Assembly (NCBI RefSeq): GCF_002929535.1
Contig: NZ_PJJO01000055.1
Location: forward strand, 62,001 to 126,000
Direction: 5' to 3'
DNA length: 64,000 nt
From: Cryobacterium sp. Y11
Lineage (GTDB): Bacteria; Actinomycetota; Actinomycetes; Actinomycetales; Microbacteriaceae
Below the pieces are notes generated by a model. It worked only from the letters and a program-made list of their open reading frames with translations, did no database searches and was not told where the DNA came from. Positions 1-9,675 of this stretch are shown one piece after another. The position numbers and the translations under genes were made by a program. Within the stretch, counting starts at the first letter, position 1, and each line of letters begins with the position of its first letter.

Positions 1-654
1 CAGATTATGGATCTGGGCGACCGGGTGCGCGTGATCGGCGGCGCCGTGGGCCGGGGGCTCGTGCTGCCCGCCATTCCTCTCGTGGAAGAGCGCATGCAGG
101 CACTCAAGCTGCCGGCGCAATACATTCTGACCTCCGGGTCGCTCGATCCGCGCAAGGCCGTCACTGCGCTGATTACTGCGCTGGGGTTGCCGGGGGCACC
201 AGACCTGCCACTGATCGTGCTCGGTCCGGACACCTGGGGCGAGCTCGACCTGGCTTCGGTCGCCGATGAAGCAGGGCTCGCGCCGGGGCGCGTGCGCGCG
301 TTGTCGGGGCTGAGCGACTCGGACCTGGCCGTGGTGATTGCCCGGGCGAGCGTGTTTGTGTATCCGAGCCTGGAAGAAGGCTTTGCGCTGCCGATCATCG
401 AGGCGTTCCACCTCGGCACGCCGGTCGTGCACTCCGACGCTCCCGCGTTGCTGGAAGCAGCCGGAGACGCCGGCGTTGTGGTCGAGCGTTCGAATGCCAA
501 GGAATACCCGGCACGACTCGCTGACGCAGTGAACAGGGTGCTCGGCGACAGCGTGCTGCGAAACCGCATGAGCATCTTCGGCGGTGACCGGGCGCGGGCG
601 TTCAGCTGGCGGGACTCGGCCGAGCGCGTGTGGCAGCTGCACGCGGACCTGTAA
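1..654 (+). CDS. GT4-like glycosyltransferase, C-terminal part (5' end outside window)
   Basis: The frame is open at the window edge, so only about 217 C-terminal residues are visible; the ATG at 7 is internal. The visible part is the nucleotide-sugar-binding half of a GT-B enzyme: a strand-loop segment 'LTSGSLDPRKAV', then 'LIVLGPDTWGE', then the acidic signature 'PSLEEGFALPIIEAF' (E-x7-E type) found in retaining GT4 glycosyltransferases. Family members move a sugar from a nucleotide donor to a glycan or lipid acceptor at the inner membrane face. Donor and acceptor cannot be read from the sequence. A GtrA-family gene starts 3 bp after the stop codon, so the two are probably co-transcribed and act in envelope polysaccharide assembly. 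Confidence 0.85.
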   Translation, partial: QIMDLGDRVRVIGGAVGRGLVLPAIPLVEERMQALKLPAQYILTSGSLDPRKAVTALITALGLPGAPDLPLIVLGPDTWGELDLASVADEAGLAPGRVRALSGLSDSDLAVVIARASVFVYPSLEEGFALPIIEAFHLGTPVVHSDAPALLEAAGDAGVVVERSNAKEYPARLADAVNRVLGDSVLRNRMSIFGGDRARAFSWRDSAERVWQLHADL

Positions 655-657
655 CCC

Positions 658-1065
658 ATGGTGAGCTTTCTGCAAGACCAGCGCGTTCGATTTCTCGCAG
701 TCGGCGGGACGAATACGGCCGTCGGGTATCTGGTCTTTTCGGCCTTCACACTGTGGGTTTTCACGGATGTCTATCTCGGCTACCTGCTGAGCCTCGCCCT
801 TTCGTACGTGGTTGGCATCACCCTCGCCTTCGTGCTGTACCGACGATTCGTGTTTGTGGTCCGCGGTCACGTGCGGCGGGACTTAGCCCGATTCGTGAGC
901 GTGTATCTGGTGGCGATCGCTATCAATACTGCCGCGCTGCCGCTGCTGGTTGAGGTGGCGTTGGTGCCGCCGCTGATCGCCCAGTTGATCATCCTCGCTG
1001 TCACGACGCTGCTGAGCTTCTTCGGGCACAAGAAGTTCTCGTTTCGGCGTAGTACGACCGAGTAA
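658..1065 (+). CDS. GtrA family membrane protein
   Basis: A 135-residue, very hydrophobic protein with four predicted membrane spans (about residues 8-32, 36-56, 78-98, 105-125). The opening 'RFLAVGGTNTAVGYLVF' and the end 'FFGHKKFSFR' are hallmarks of the GtrA family, small proteins thought to help move polyprenyl-linked sugars across the membrane. It starts 3 bp after the glycosyltransferase stop, so it probably depends on that gene's transcript. A second GtrA paralogue lies at 5422-5976. The exact substrate is unknown. Confidence 0.88.
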   Translation: MVSFLQDQRVRFLAVGGTNTAVGYLVFSAFTLWVFTDVYLGYLLSLALSYVVGITLAFVLYRRFVFVVRGHVRRDLARFVSVYLVAIAINTAALPLLVEVALVPPLIAQLIILAVTTLLSFFGHKKFSFRRSTTE

Positions 1066-1207
1066 CTATTTCCAAGCGCGCAAGTCTGAGAAGCCCTGCA
1101 CGTCGATAAGGACGTCGCGCGGCGGCGCCGACACTGCAACCATCCCGGACGGACTGCCGCCTAGTCTGATGCGGGGCCTGCTTGACTGACGGCCCCGAAC
1201 TTCTCCG

Positions 1208-1774
1208 TCACTGCAGAGCGACCACAGACGACAGCATGCCGGAGGAGCCAACGTAGTAGGTGGCCCCATCCCTGTTCACCAAAGCCGGGTAGGCATCGCC
1301 GGCGCGCTCGCCCTGGATCGTGCCGGCGACCGGATCATCGGACTGGACATACCCGGTGGCCAGGAGCTCCGTGCGCAGCGCCGTCCAGGTCGCATCGTCC
1401 ATGTCCGCAAGCCCAAGCCATGCCACAATGTCGTAGCCGTCGGCCCAGTAGCAACTCAGCCCGCCCTGTTCCACCAGGAGCGCCATGATCGGGTCCGGTC
1501 CGCTGGGAAGTTCTGTGAGGAGTGGATAGTTCGCTCTGGCGAAGGCGGCAGTGGCCTTTTCGGTGATCACGTTCACGCAGGTCGCCTGCACGGCTGCAGC
1601 TTCCGTGGCGCGCGGCGAGGGCTGCGCCGATACCGAGACGGACGGGGACGCCGACGGAGATGCCGATGTGCTTGCGGCGGAATCAACGGCGGGCGCGCAA
1701 CCGGTCAGGAGTAAACCGAGTGCAAGAAATGGAACTAACCGATGGAACTCAACTGCTTTCTGAAACGCCGACAT
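1208..1774 (-). CDS. Putative lipoprotein of unknown function
   Basis: This 188-residue protein begins with a basic stretch, a hydrophobic core 'LVPFLALGLL' and the lipobox 'LLTGC' (Cys 26), so it should be lipid-anchored outside the cell. A Ser/Pro/Ala-rich linker (about residues 30-58) precedes a folded region with two cysteines (in 'ATCVNV' and 'LSCYW') that could form a disulfide. I do not recognise the domain. It stands alone: convergent with the GtrA gene and separated by about 490 bp from the LCP gene upstream. The ATG at 1774 is preceded by a purine-rich AGGGGTGG stretch. Confidence 0.7.
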   Translation of the reverse strand: MSAFQKAVEFHRLVPFLALGLLLTGCAPAVDSAASTSASPSASPSVSVSAQPSPRATEAAAVQATCVNVITEKATAAFARANYPLLTELPSGPDPIMALLVEQGGLSCYWADGYDIVAWLGLADMDDATWTALRTELLATGYVQSDDPVAGTIQGERAGDAYPALVNRDGATYYVGSSGMLSSVVALQ

Positions 1775-2266
1775 TGGCCACCCCTTGTCTAGTCGTTGAC
1801 GCCTAGCCTAGTCCACCGGCAACACGATAAAGTGCTGGTCGATCGCCATTTTGTCGTATGCTCGGAGCGCCCGCCTCCAGACGCTCGATACTGTTTCACT
1901 CGCAACCGTTCTCAACATCGATGATGCTGTCGCAGCTTACTGGGCACGACTGCGGCAGAAACTTCGCGAGAAGGGACGGCGACTCAACTGCACTCGCCAA
2001 TTCACTCCCCGTTCTTACTCAGGCCGCTGACTTCCTTTTACTTGTGGATCTGGGTGGACCGGAGGTCGTTGTCGTCTGAGCGCGGTTACTCGGGTCCGCG
2101 GGTCCGCGGGTCGGCGGGTGCACCATTTGACGTAGGTGCCAGCATCCGCTTCGCGATTGGCGTCTAAATTGGGCGGGTTGCTGTGCCGGAATTGCGGTCT
2201 CGACCAGCGGAGGTGAAGGCGTTTCGCAGACACCGGCGCGGTAGTACCGGGTCGGAACGCGGCGGG
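1775..2266. other. Intergenic stretch of about 490 bp without a supported gene
   Basis: No convincing coding sequence, RNA gene or strong hairpin is visible. The 73-codon plus-strand frame at 1858-2079 has no family features. At 2089-2118 there is a short degenerate direct repeat of GGGTCCGC/GGGTCGGC units of no evident function. Confidence 0.5.
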
Positions 2267-3634
2267 CTATTGGGCGGGGGTGGCGGTGGGCGCGGGGGCC
2301 AGTGCCGCGGCGACCATGGACTGGATGGCGGCGTAGTCGGGGTTTTCGGGATCGATACCGTTGTCGGGAATCATCGGCACCGAGATGACGGGGAGCTCCT
2401 TGGTCTTGGCAGCGAGGTTCACGAAGTAGCCGAGCATGCCCTGGGGCACATCGGTCTTCACCACGCGGGCACCGGCGGCGGCCACACCCTGAAACTTGGT
2501 GAGCACGTTGGCCGGGCTGGCCTGCGCGAGCAGGGCCTCCTGCAGCTGCGTCTGACGCTGCATGCGGTCGTAGTCGCTCGTGCCGTGGCGGGAGCGGGCG
2601 AACCAGAGGGCGTGGTAGCCATCCATGTGCTGCGTTCCCGGCTCGAACCAGAACAAAACATCAGTCCAGGTGTCGTCGGTGTGCACCGGGACCCGGTTCT
2701 GCACGTCAATGTCGACGCCGCCGAGGGCATCGATGAGTTCGGAGAATCCCTGCATATCGATGAGGACGAAGTACTGAATGGTGAGTCCGGTGATGCCTTG
2801 GGCCGCCTCGAGCGTTGCCTGAATACCGGGGGAACTGCCCTCTGCCACCGCGTTCGGGTAGTACTCCGGGCGTTTCAGCTCAGCCTCGGTGAAAATGGCG
2901 TTGAGCATGCAGCGACCCGACACGTCGCATCCGTTGATGGAACCGTAGCCCTCGGGGTAGAGGGCGCCGAGCGAGGACCCGGCCGAGAAGGGCACGTCCT
3001 CGAGGTTGCGAGGCAGGCTGATGGTCGTGGCCTGGCCGGTTGAGGCGTCGATGCTGACCACCGAGATGCTGTCGGGGCGGAGGCCATCGCGGTCGGCGCC
3101 GGCGTCACCGCCAAGCAGCAGAATGTTGTAACGACCGTCGACCGGCGGTTCGCTCGGGCCGGCCACAAAGACGGAGGAGAGGAATCCGCTCGCGGAGGTG
3201 GCGACGAAGGCGCCGTAGCCTGCGGTGCCACAGACCACGACCATGAGCGCTGCGGAGAACGCGGCGATGATCGGGCGGGCACCGGGCGCGGCGCGGCCCA
3301 AATTGATCAGGCCGACGGTATTGACGGTGAGCACGAGCCAGGTGAGCGCGTAGAACGCGAGCACCGCGGCGACGGCCCACAGGCCGATTGTGCTGGTGAA
3401 CACGGTGAGCACGGCCTCGGGCCAGAGCAGGTAGAGGGCGCCGACGATGATTGCAGCGGTGACCAGGGTGAGCGACGCGCGAAGACCGAATCGGCCGAGG
3501 CGGCGATTGCCGGCGAGCACCTGGGCCGAACCGGGAAGCACGAAATTGAGTACGACAAGCCACCAGGCACGCGTCGTCATAATGCGCGTGGAGCCGGAAT
3601 TCGGGTGCCGGATCGGGTCTGTCACACTACTCAT
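2267..3634 (-). CDS. LCP family (LytR-CpsA-Psr) envelope glycopolymer ligase
   Basis: LCP enzymes attach undecaprenyl-linked glycopolymers to peptidoglycan on the outer face of the membrane. The first ~150 residues hold about four membrane spans, more than the single anchor of classical LytR. The catalytic domain begins near residue 165 ('YNILLLGGD'), with 'DSISVVSID', the phosphate-binding 'ISLPRNL', 'ALGGVDIDV' and '[18 protein letters not shown]', all classic LCP motifs. The tail is Ala/Pro/Thr-rich. The start overlaps the purE stop by 4 bp (ATGA), so it is translationally coupled to purE and read from the purK promoter. Confidence 0.9.
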   Translation of the reverse strand: MSSVTDPIRHPNSGSTRIMTTRAWWLVVLNFVLPGSAQVLAGNRRLGRFGLRASLTLVTAAIIVGALYLLWPEAVLTVFTSTIGLWAVAAVLAFYALTWLVLTVNTVGLINLGRAAPGARPIIAAFSAALMVVVCGTAGYGAFVATSASGFLSSVFVAGPSEPPVDGRYNILLLGGDAGADRDGLRPDSISVVSIDASTGQATTISLPRNLEDVPFSAGSSLGALYPEGYGSINGCDVSGRCMLNAIFTEAELKRPEYYPNAVAEGSSPGIQATLEAAQGITGLTIQYFVLIDMQGFSELIDALGGVDIDVQNRVPVHTDDTWTDVLFWFEPGTQHMDGYHALWFARSRHGTSDYDRMQRQTQLQEALLAQASPANVLTKFQGVAAAGARVVKTDVPQGMLGYFVNLAAKTKELPVISVPMIPDNGIDPENPDYAAIQSMVAAALAPAPTATPAQ

Positions 3635-4188
3635 AATCGGGTTTGGAGGTTCCTGTTCTTCTGCTCGACCAGGTCGGCGAGCGCTGTGGAATAGTCTTCG
3701 AGCTTCACACGCAACGCGTCGTCGCTCGTGGCGAGAATCTTGATCGCGATCAGCGCGGCGTTCTTCGCCCCGCCGATCGACACGGTCGCGACCGGCACGC
3801 CGGCCGGCATCTGCACGATCGACAGCAGCGAGTCGAGCCCGTCGAGCAGCCCGAGCGGAACGGGCACCCCGACAACGGGCAGCGTTGTCATGGCGGCCAG
3901 CATACCCGGCAAGTGCGCAGCTCCCCCGGCTCCGGCAATGATCACCTTGAGGCCGCGGGCCTGCGCGCTGCGACCGTAGGAAAGCATCTTCTCGGGGGTG
4001 CGGTGCGCCGAAACGACCTGCACCTCGTGGGCCACACCAAAGTCCGTGAGGGTCTGCACGGCAGCGCTCATGATGGTGAAGTCAGAGTCGCTGCCCATGA
4101 CCACGCCGACGATGGGCGCGGGTTCGCTGTTCGTGGGCACAGCGGAAGGCTCGATGTTGTCTGGCACGCAGATGATCCTATTGCTCAA
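3631..4188 (-). CDS. purE: N5-carboxyaminoimidazole ribonucleotide mutase
   Basis: PurE moves the carboxyl group of N5-CAIR to carbon 4 of the imidazole to give CAIR in de novo purine synthesis. The 185-residue protein has the class I motifs 'GSDSDFTIM' (about 32-40), 'SAHRTPEKM' with the catalytic histidine, and '[15 protein letters not shown]'. It carries roughly 25 extra N-terminal residues relative to the shortest homologues. Its ATG overlaps the purK stop by 4 bp and its stop overlaps the LCP start by 4 bp, so purK-purE-LCP are translationally coupled. Confidence 0.96.
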   Translation of the reverse strand: MSNRIICVPDNIEPSAVPTNSEPAPIVGVVMGSDSDFTIMSAAVQTLTDFGVAHEVQVVSAHRTPEKMLSYGRSAQARGLKVIIAGAGGAAHLPGMLAAMTTLPVVGVPVPLGLLDGLDSLLSIVQMPAGVPVATVSIGGAKNAALIAIKILATSDDALRVKLEDYSTALADLVEQKNRNLQTRL

Positions 4189-5321
4189 GACTGAAAGATT
4201 TGTGCAGTGGCGCGCGCCTGATACGCAACTTCGTCAAGATCGCTGCCGCCCGCGGTGACGTGGCCGACTTTGCGACCGGGCCGTGACGCCTTGCCATAGT
4301 TGTGCACTTTCACGAGCGGATGCTCCGCAAGCGCGCTCGCATAACGGTCACCGAGTGAGCCTGACGCCGGTCCACCAAAAATGTTCACCATGACCGTCCA
4401 CGGGTCTCTGGCTCCGGTCGCGCCGAGCGGCAGATCAAGCACTGCACGCAGGTGCTGCTCGAATTGGCTCGTCGTTGACCCCTCGATCGACCAGTGGCCG
4501 CTGTTGTGCGGGCGCATCGCCAGCTCGTTAATGAGAAGTCGCTCATCCGTTGTTTGAAAGAGTTCAACGGCGAGCACCCCCGTGACACCGATGCCCTCGG
4601 CCACCGCCACGGCAATGTCGGTGGCAACGTCGGCGAGGCGCCCGGCGGACTGCGGCGCCGGAGCGATGACCTCGGCGCAGACGCCATCTTTCTGCACGGT
4701 CTCCACGACCGGCCAGACCGCGATCTCACCGCTCGGGCGACGAGCGACGACCTGGGCCAGCTCGCGGCTGAAGTGCACGAGCTCTTCGACTAGCAGGGCT
4801 CCGCCGTTGCCGTCTTCGGCGAGCGCGGCAAACCAGTCGTCAACGTCGTGCTCGTGGTTGACCACCCGCACGCCCTTGCCGTCATAGCCACCGCGAGCGG
4901 TTTTCACGACGGCGCGGCCGCCGTGAGCTTGCAGAAATTCGGCGAGACCGGCAGCATCCGTTATGCGCGCCCAGTCGGGCACCGGCAGACCCAGTTCGGC
5001 GAGTTTTTCGCGCATGAGCAGTTTGTCTTGCGCGTAGAGCAGGGCGTCGGGGCCGGGATGCACGGTGACGCCTTCGCGCACGAGCTCCCGCAGAATCTCC
5101 TGCGGCACGTGCTCATGGTCGAAGGTGATCACGTCGACGGTTTTCGCGAAGGCGAGCACGGTCGGCAAATCGCGGTAATCGCCAACGCTCACGGCCGCGA
5201 GGGCAGCGGACATACCGTCGGCTTCGGCGAGTACCCGAAGGTCGATGCCGAGGTTGACGGCCGCGGGAATCATCATGCGGGCCAGTTGGCCAGCGCCAAT
5301 CACACCGACGGTCAAAGCCAT
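4185..5321 (-). CDS. purK: N5-carboxyaminoimidazole ribonucleotide synthase
   Basis: PurK is an ATP-grasp ligase that carboxylates AIR with bicarbonate and ATP to give N5-CAIR, the substrate of the PurE encoded just downstream. The 378-residue protein opens with '[12 protein letters not shown]', has the ATP-grasp glycine loop '[15 protein letters not shown]' near residue 140, and the metal-binding end '[16 protein letters not shown]'. Length fits the family. The ATG at 5321 is divergent from the GtrA gene at 5422, leaving 100 bp that should hold both promoters. Confidence 0.96.
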   Translation of the reverse strand: MALTVGVIGAGQLARMMIPAAVNLGIDLRVLAEADGMSAALAAVSVGDYRDLPTVLAFAKTVDVITFDHEHVPQEILRELVREGVTVHPGPDALLYAQDKLLMREKLAELGLPVPDWARITDAAGLAEFLQAHGGRAVVKTARGGYDGKGVRVVNHEHDVDDWFAALAEDGNGGALLVEELVHFSRELAQVVARRPSGEIAVWPVVETVQKDGVCAEVIAPAPQSAGRLADVATDIAVAVAEGIGVTGVLAVELFQTTDERLLINELAMRPHNSGHWSIEGSTTSQFEQHLRAVLDLPLGATGARDPWTVMVNIFGGPASGSLGDRYASALAEHPLVKVHNYGKASRPGRKVGHVTAGGSDLDEVAYQARATAQIFQS

Positions 5322-5421
5322 CTGTTCACCATTTTCTATGCAAGCGTTCAGCTAAACGCGCGTTAATACTCAGCCCGGGAAATTCAGCAGGCCGTAGACT
5401 TCGAGACTCAATGCTTTCCTA

Positions 5422-5976
5422 GTGCCACTTTACCGAACGGCGGACGGACGCATGTCGATCACTGTGAAGCAGCGCCTGCGGGGCTTTCTGAGCCAGGGCC
5501 TCAAGTTCGGCGCCGTCGGCGCGCTCGGCTTCGTGGTGGACTTCACCGTCTTTAACCTGCTGCGCACCACTGTGCTCGACTCGGCCGATGTGCATGCCGG
5601 CCCGATCTACGCGAAGATCATCTCCACCGTGCTGGCGATTGTGGTGAACTGGCTCGGCAACCGGTACTGGACCTTCAGCAAGAATCGTCAAGATCACACC
5701 GTGCGCGAGGGGCTTGAATTTCTTGCCGTCAGCCTGGCGGGCATGGGTATCGGCATTGCCTGCCTGTGGTTCAGCCACTATGTTCTCGGCTACACAAGCA
5801 TTCTCGCGGACAATATCTCGGGCAACGTCGTTGGACTTTTTTTGGGAGCGATCTTTCGCTTCACGCTATACCGATACTGGGTGTTCGCGCCGAGCCGGAG
5901 CGGAGCACCGGTATCCGTGGTTGACGCGGTGACCAGCGTGCAGACGGGCGCGCTAGCGGCGTCCCCAGAACGCTGA
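5422..5976 (+). CDS. GtrA family membrane protein (second paralogue)
   Basis: Four membrane spans and the family motifs 'FGAVGALGFVVDFTVFNLL', 'NWLGNRYWTFS' and 'FTLYRYWVF' identify a GtrA protein, probably a polyprenyl-sugar translocation helper. Two starts are possible: GTG at 5422, with AATGCT six bases upstream, or ATG at 5452 (MSITVKQ). The first fits the leaderless spacing seen elsewhere in the window but its hexamer is imperfect. The 3' end overlaps the convergent PH-domain gene by 24 bp. The position between purK and the PH-domain/birA pair matches Rv3277 of M. tuberculosis as I recall it. Confidence 0.88.
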   Translation: MPLYRTADGRMSITVKQRLRGFLSQGLKFGAVGALGFVVDFTVFNLLRTTVLDSADVHAGPIYAKIISTVLAIVVNWLGNRYWTFSKNRQDHTVREGLEFLAVSLAGMGIGIACLWFSHYVLGYTSILADNISGNVVGLFLGAIFRFTLYRYWVFAPSRSGAPVSVVDAVTSVQTGALAASPER

Positions 5977-6522
5977 CTCGTCGGACTGCGCCGACTGCTC
6001 CTGCCTTCTTGCGCCCATGACCGTGCTCGATTGTTCGATGAGGTCGTGCAGCGCGCTCTGCACCAGGTCGACGTTGGGCACGTCTTTCAAGATGAGCGGA
6101 TGCTCCAGACCCGAGTTGATCAGCACCGTTCCTGAGTGGAACCCGGCCTGTAGCCAGTTCTGGCGCACGCTCACGTCGTAGCCGCGGCTGTGCAAGAGTT
6201 CTTGCCGGGTGCGCACGAAGAACCCGTGGCGAAAAATGATGCGGCGGGTAGTGATCGTGTACCGCTTGGTGAGCCAGGCGGCCAGCGGCAGCAGCCAGCC
6301 GAGCACGGCCAACACGATGGCGGCGGGCAGCACGGCTGCATTCTGCCAGGGCTCCGGCAGGTTGTCGGCGAAATAGCCGGTTGCGCCGGCCAGCGCGAAG
6401 AGCAGCAGGGTGGGCCAGAGCAGCACGCGGGCGTGCGGGCGCAAGCGGGCCACGACCTTTTCGGGCCGACTCTCGTGGGCGTAGCCGGAGGGTTCGGTCT
6501 CGTTCTTTTTCATTAGGTCCAT
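5953..6522 (-). CDS. PH domain-containing membrane protein (bPH2/DUF304-like)
   Basis: This 189-residue protein has two membrane spans (about residues 34-50 and 62-86) followed by a bacterial PH-like domain, 'KRYTITTRRIIFRHGFFVR' and 'VLINSGLEHPLILKDVPNV', as in YdbS/YdbT-like proteins. The role of these proteins is not established. Its ATG overlaps the last base of the birA stop (TAATG) and is preceded by GAGGT, which supports the first Met over Met 4. It is probably co-transcribed with birA. Confidence 0.82.
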   Translation of the reverse strand: MDLMKKNETEPSGYAHESRPEKVVARLRPHARVLLWPTLLLFALAGATGYFADNLPEPWQNAAVLPAAIVLAVLGWLLPLAAWLTKRYTITTRRIIFRHGFFVRTRQELLHSRGYDVSVRQNWLQAGFHSGTVLINSGLEHPLILKDVPNVDLVQSALHDLIEQSSTVMGARRQEQSAQSDESAFWGRR

Positions 6523-7346
6523 TAATACCTCAGGTGGGTGACATCGCCGGCTGCGACAGACCGTTCTTCGCCATCGGCCTGGCTAGTGACGGTCAGTCGG
6601 CCCTGCGCGTCGATGCCCGTTGCGGTTCCGATCAGGTCGGTGCCGCCGGGGAGTTCGATCCGGACGTCGCTGCCGAGGGTGCCACAGAGTTGTGCGACTT
6701 CACCGTGCAGGCCGCTCTGCTGCGCGTCGCCGTTTGCTGTTACGAAAGCTGCATACAGCGTCGTGAGCTCGCGCAAGTAGGCGGCGAGCACGGCGTCGGG
6801 GTCTGGCGCGGTTCGGGTGACCAACAGCAACGAGGTGGAGGTGAGGGTGGGCAGATCATGCTCATCGAGGGACAGGTTGAGGCCGGCGCCAATGATGATG
6901 CCGGTCGCGTCGGGCAGGAGTTCGCACAAAATGCCGCACACCTTGTAGCCGTCGATGAGTACGTCGTTGGGCCATTTTAGGGTCGTATCGTGGCGGGGGT
7001 CTTCGGCCTCTTTCACGTCTTCGACCGGCTGCATGCTGGCCTCGACCACTTTTCGCACGGCGCGGGTCATGGCGGCGCCGGCCAGCAGGGGAAACCAGCC
7101 GAGGCTCGTCGGCGGGAGCTTCGGGCGAATCAGCACCGAGATGGCCAGGGCTTTGCCGGTCGGGGCCAACCAGACGCGGCCGAGCCGGCCACGCCCCTGA
7201 GTCTGGTTGTCGGTGACTACTACCGAGAGGTCTGGCCAGGCGGCGGCATCCGTTGTGGCGAGATCTTTGAGCACATCGTTGGTGGACGTAGCCTCGGCAC
7301 GGTAGTCAAACCGGCTCACCTCGGTGCGGCTGAGCGAAAACTCCAT
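6522..7346 (-). CDS. birA: Biotin--[acetyl-CoA-carboxylase] ligase
   Basis: BirA makes biotinyl-AMP and attaches biotin to the lysine of the carboxyl-carrier domain; the obvious client is the EAMKM lysine of the carboxylase at 15004. The 274-residue protein has the biotinyl-AMP loop 'GRGRLGRVW' (about residues 51-59) and 'KWPNDVLIDGYKVCGILCE', plus the small C-terminal domain. There is no N-terminal helix-turn-helix, so it should be a class I enzyme without repressor activity. The ATG follows GAGAGGG. It is divergent from accD across a 213-bp gap that holds a palindromic repeat. Confidence 0.95.
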   Translation of the reverse strand: MEFSLSRTEVSRFDYRAEATSTNDVLKDLATTDAAAWPDLSVVVTDNQTQGRGRLGRVWLAPTGKALAISVLIRPKLPPTSLGWFPLLAGAAMTRAVRKVVEASMQPVEDVKEAEDPRHDTTLKWPNDVLIDGYKVCGILCELLPDATGIIIGAGLNLSLDEHDLPTLTSTSLLLVTRTAPDPDAVLAAYLRELTTLYAAFVTANGDAQQSGLHGEVAQLCGTLGSDVRIELPGGTDLIGTATGIDAQGRLTVTSQADGEERSVAAGDVTHLRY

Positions 7347-7364
7347 GGTGGTGACCCTCTCGTG

Positions 7365-7449
7365 TGCGTAACTCCTGCAATTCTGTCGAATTTGGCCTCA
7401 AAACTCCTATTTCTGACGAATTCTGAACAAATTGCAGGAATTGTGCGCC
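7365..7449. repeat. Diverged copy of the inverted-end repeat (family A)
   Basis: The left end TAACTCCTGCAATT (7369-7382) is matched by the inverted right end AATTGCAGGAATTG (7430-7443), about 85 bp apart in total, with the flanking TGCG/GCGC also inverted. The same ends occur in three 96-bp elements around the nuclease gene at 43869-44774. The interior here is AT-rich and unrelated to those copies but contains its own weaker inverted pair. It lies between birA and accD. Confidence 0.8.
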
Positions 7450-7550
7450 GGTAGTTGGGGTGGCTGAGGGGCTGGGGAGGGCTGAGGAGACCAGTGTTGC
7501 GGGGCAAAGTTGTGAAACTTCGGCACGGGGAAGCGCCCGGGGCGTGCCGG

Positions 7551-7556
7551 TAGAGT
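7551..7556 (+). promoter_or_regulatory. -10 hexamer of accD (leaderless)
   Basis: TAGAGT ends 6 nt before GTG 7563, placing the expected transcript start on that codon. The ATG at 7560 would lie upstream of the transcript start. Confidence 0.6.
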
Positions 7557-7562
7557 GAAATG

Positions 7563-9167
7563 GTGACTGATAAGACGCCCGTTGCGGCACCCGACCTGTA
7601 TACGACGGCGGGAAAACTCGCCGACCTCAAGCTGCGCTATCACGAGGCCGTGACCGCTAGCGGGGCTACCGCCACGCAAAAGCAGCACGCCAAGGGCAAG
7701 ATGACCGCCCGCGAACGCGTCGATCTGCTGCTCGACCAGGGATCCTTCGTGGAGCTCGACGAGTTCGTGCGTCACCGCACCGTGGCCTTCGGCATGGAAA
7801 AGAAGCGGCCGTATGGCGACGCCGTCGTCACCGGCACCGGCACCATTCACGGTCGCCAAGTGGCGGTGTACTCGCAGGACTTCACCATCTTCGGCGGTTC
7901 GCTCGGCGAGGTGGCCGGCGAGAAGATCATCAAGGTAATGGACCTCGCCCTGAAGACCGGCGTGCCGATCATCGGCATTCTCGACTCCGGCGGAGCGCGC
8001 ATTCAAGAGGGCGTTGTGGCCCTCGGTAAGTACGGCGAAATCTTTCGCCGCAACACGGCCGCTTCCGGTGTCATTCCGCAGATTTCAATTATCTGCGGCC
8101 CGGCCGCCGGTGGCGCCGTCTACTCCCCCGCGCTGACCGACTTCGTGATCATGGTCGACAAGACCAGCCAGATGTTCGTCACCGGCCCCGACGTGATCAA
8201 GACCGTCACCGGTGAAGACGTCGGCATGGAGGAGCTCGGCGGCGCCCTGACGCACAACAAGGTCTCCGGTGTGTCGCACTACCTCGCGAGTGACGAGCCG
8301 GACGCGCTCGACTTTGCCCGTGCCCTGCTGAGCTACCTGCCAGACAACAACCTGGCCGAGCTGCCCGTGTTCGACAGCGAGGTGGAGCTCGAAACAACGG
8401 ATGCCGACCGCGCGCTGAACACGATCATCCCCGACTCGCCCAACCAGCCTTACGACGTGAAAACGGTCATCGAGCACATCGTTGACCACGGTGAGTTTCT
8501 CGAGACGCAGCCGCTGTACGCGCCGAACATCGTCGTCGGGTTCGCCCGGGTCGAGGGCCGTTCAATTGGGATCGTCGCCAATCAGCCCAACGCCATGGCC
8601 GGCACCCTGAACATCGAGGCCGGCGAGAAGGCGTCCCGCTTCGTGCGGTTCTGTGACGCGTTCTCGATCCCGATTCTGACGCTTGTCGACGTGCCCGGCT
8701 TTCTGCCCGGCACCGACCAGGAATGGACCGGCATCATCCGGCGCGGCGCGAAGCTGCTGTACGCCTACGCCGAAGCCACCGTGCCGCTGGTCACCGTCAT
8801 TTTGCGCAAGGCCTACGGCGGCGCGTACATCGTGATGGGTTCCAAGCAGCTCGGCGCCGACACCAACCTGGCCTGGCCGACCGCCGAGATCGCCGTCATG
8901 GGCGGACAGGGCGCCGTGAACATTCTGTACCGCGCCGAGATCAAGGCGGCTGAGGAGGCCGGCGAGGACGTCGCCGCTGTTCGCACCCGCCTGGCCAACG
9001 AGTACACCTACAACGTGGCCAGCCCGTTTCTCGCCGCGGAACGTGGAGAGCTCGATGGCATCATCGAACCGGCGGCTACGCGCGTGTCGGTCATCAAAGC
9101 CCTGCGCGCCCTGCGCACCAAGCGAGCGACCCTGCCCGCCAAGAAGCACGGAAACATCCCGCTCTGA
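7563..9167 (+). CDS. accD: Acyl-CoA carboxylase, carboxyltransferase beta subunit
   Basis: The beta subunit transfers carboxyl from carboxybiotin to acetyl- or propionyl-CoA. The ~534-residue protein has both crotonase-like halves, with oxyanion segments '[10 protein letters not shown]' and '[16 protein letters not shown]' in the first and '[18 protein letters not shown]' in the second, as in AccD5/PccB. I chose GTG 7563 because the -10 hexamer lies exactly 6 nt upstream; ATG 7560 is the alternative. The stop overlaps the epsilon-subunit start (TGATG). BirA and the biotinylated alpha subunit are encoded nearby, so a full holoenzyme set is present. Confidence 0.95.
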   Translation: MTDKTPVAAPDLYTTAGKLADLKLRYHEAVTASGATATQKQHAKGKMTARERVDLLLDQGSFVELDEFVRHRTVAFGMEKKRPYGDAVVTGTGTIHGRQVAVYSQDFTIFGGSLGEVAGEKIIKVMDLALKTGVPIIGILDSGGARIQEGVVALGKYGEIFRRNTAASGVIPQISIICGPAAGGAVYSPALTDFVIMVDKTSQMFVTGPDVIKTVTGEDVGMEELGGALTHNKVSGVSHYLASDEPDALDFARALLSYLPDNNLAELPVFDSEVELETTDADRALNTIIPDSPNQPYDVKTVIEHIVDHGEFLETQPLYAPNIVVGFARVEGRSIGIVANQPNAMAGTLNIEAGEKASRFVRFCDAFSIPILTLVDVPGFLPGTDQEWTGIIRRGAKLLYAYAEATVPLVTVILRKAYGGAYIVMGSKQLGADTNLAWPTAEIAVMGGQGAVNILYRAEIKAAEEAGEDVAAVRTRLANEYTYNVASPFLAAERGELDGIIEPAATRVSVIKALRALRTKRATLPAKKHGNIPL

Positions 9168-9400
9168 TGCCATCGAAGCCCTCAGAATTTGATCCCGCGG
9201 AGCTCATCTTCGTTACCGCGCGCGTCAGCGACGTCGAGGTATCGGCGGTGACCGCCGTTATCCGTGGTCTGTTAGGGGAGGAATCCGACGAGCGTCGGGC
9301 GGCGCCTAAGCAGCACCGCAGCGCCTGGCAGCGTAACCAGCGCGCCATTCGTCAGCCGGTGTACCCCGGCGCCGGGCGCTGGCGCGGCTTCACCGGCTGA
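9167..9400 (+). CDS. accE: Acyl-CoA carboxylase epsilon subunit
   Basis: A 77-residue protein with N-terminal 'LIFVTARVSDVEVSAVTAV' and C-terminal 'SAWQRNQRAIRQPVYPGAG', the pattern of the small epsilon subunits that stabilise actinobacterial AccA3-AccD5-type complexes. It overlaps the accD stop by one base, which indicates coupled translation. A strong hairpin at 9423-9450 follows. Confidence 0.9.
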   Translation: MPSKPSEFDPAELIFVTARVSDVEVSAVTAVIRGLLGEESDERRAAPKQHRSAWQRNQRAIRQPVYPGAGRWRGFTG

Positions 9401-9422
9401 CCCCGGTTTCCCCTTTCCCCCT

Positions 9423-9450
9423 CACGGACGGGGCCCGGGCCCCGTCCGTG
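9423..9450 (+). terminator. Hairpin after accDE
   Basis: A perfect 28-bp palindrome: CACGGACGGGGCCC and its reverse complement meet without a loop. No T-run follows, so it may be a U-less actinobacterial terminator. Confidence 0.65.
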
Positions 9451-9648
9451 TGAGGCGTGCATCCGCCGGTAGTCGTGTCCTCCTAAATGCCGACTGTGGC
9501 AATTTTGACGATGGTGCAGACTGGGGAGTGCTCGGTGGAACTCCAAAAGTTTCACTACCAATCATTCGCTGACTAGGGTAAGCGAGCGAATGTGTTGGGG
9601 GCGAGAACGGGTGGCATTCGGGTTGTCGCCCTTTCTCGAAAAAACGAT

Positions 9649-9675
9649 AGGGGATCAGTTTCGGCTGATCCCCTT
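9649..9675 (-). terminator. Rho-independent terminator of the signalling operon
   Basis: Read on the minus strand, AGGGGATCAG and its complement form a stem around a 7-nt loop. The run CGTTTTTTCG follows, the canonical layout after the stop codon at 9715. Confidence 0.8.

Noticed and set aside
1858-2079. 73-codon plus-strand frame in the largest plain gap
   Set aside because: No ribosome site, no family signal and composition unlike the neighbouring genes.
2183-3043. 286-codon plus-strand open frame
   Set aside because: It is the Gly/His/Val-rich antisense shadow of the LCP gene, a usual effect of high GC.
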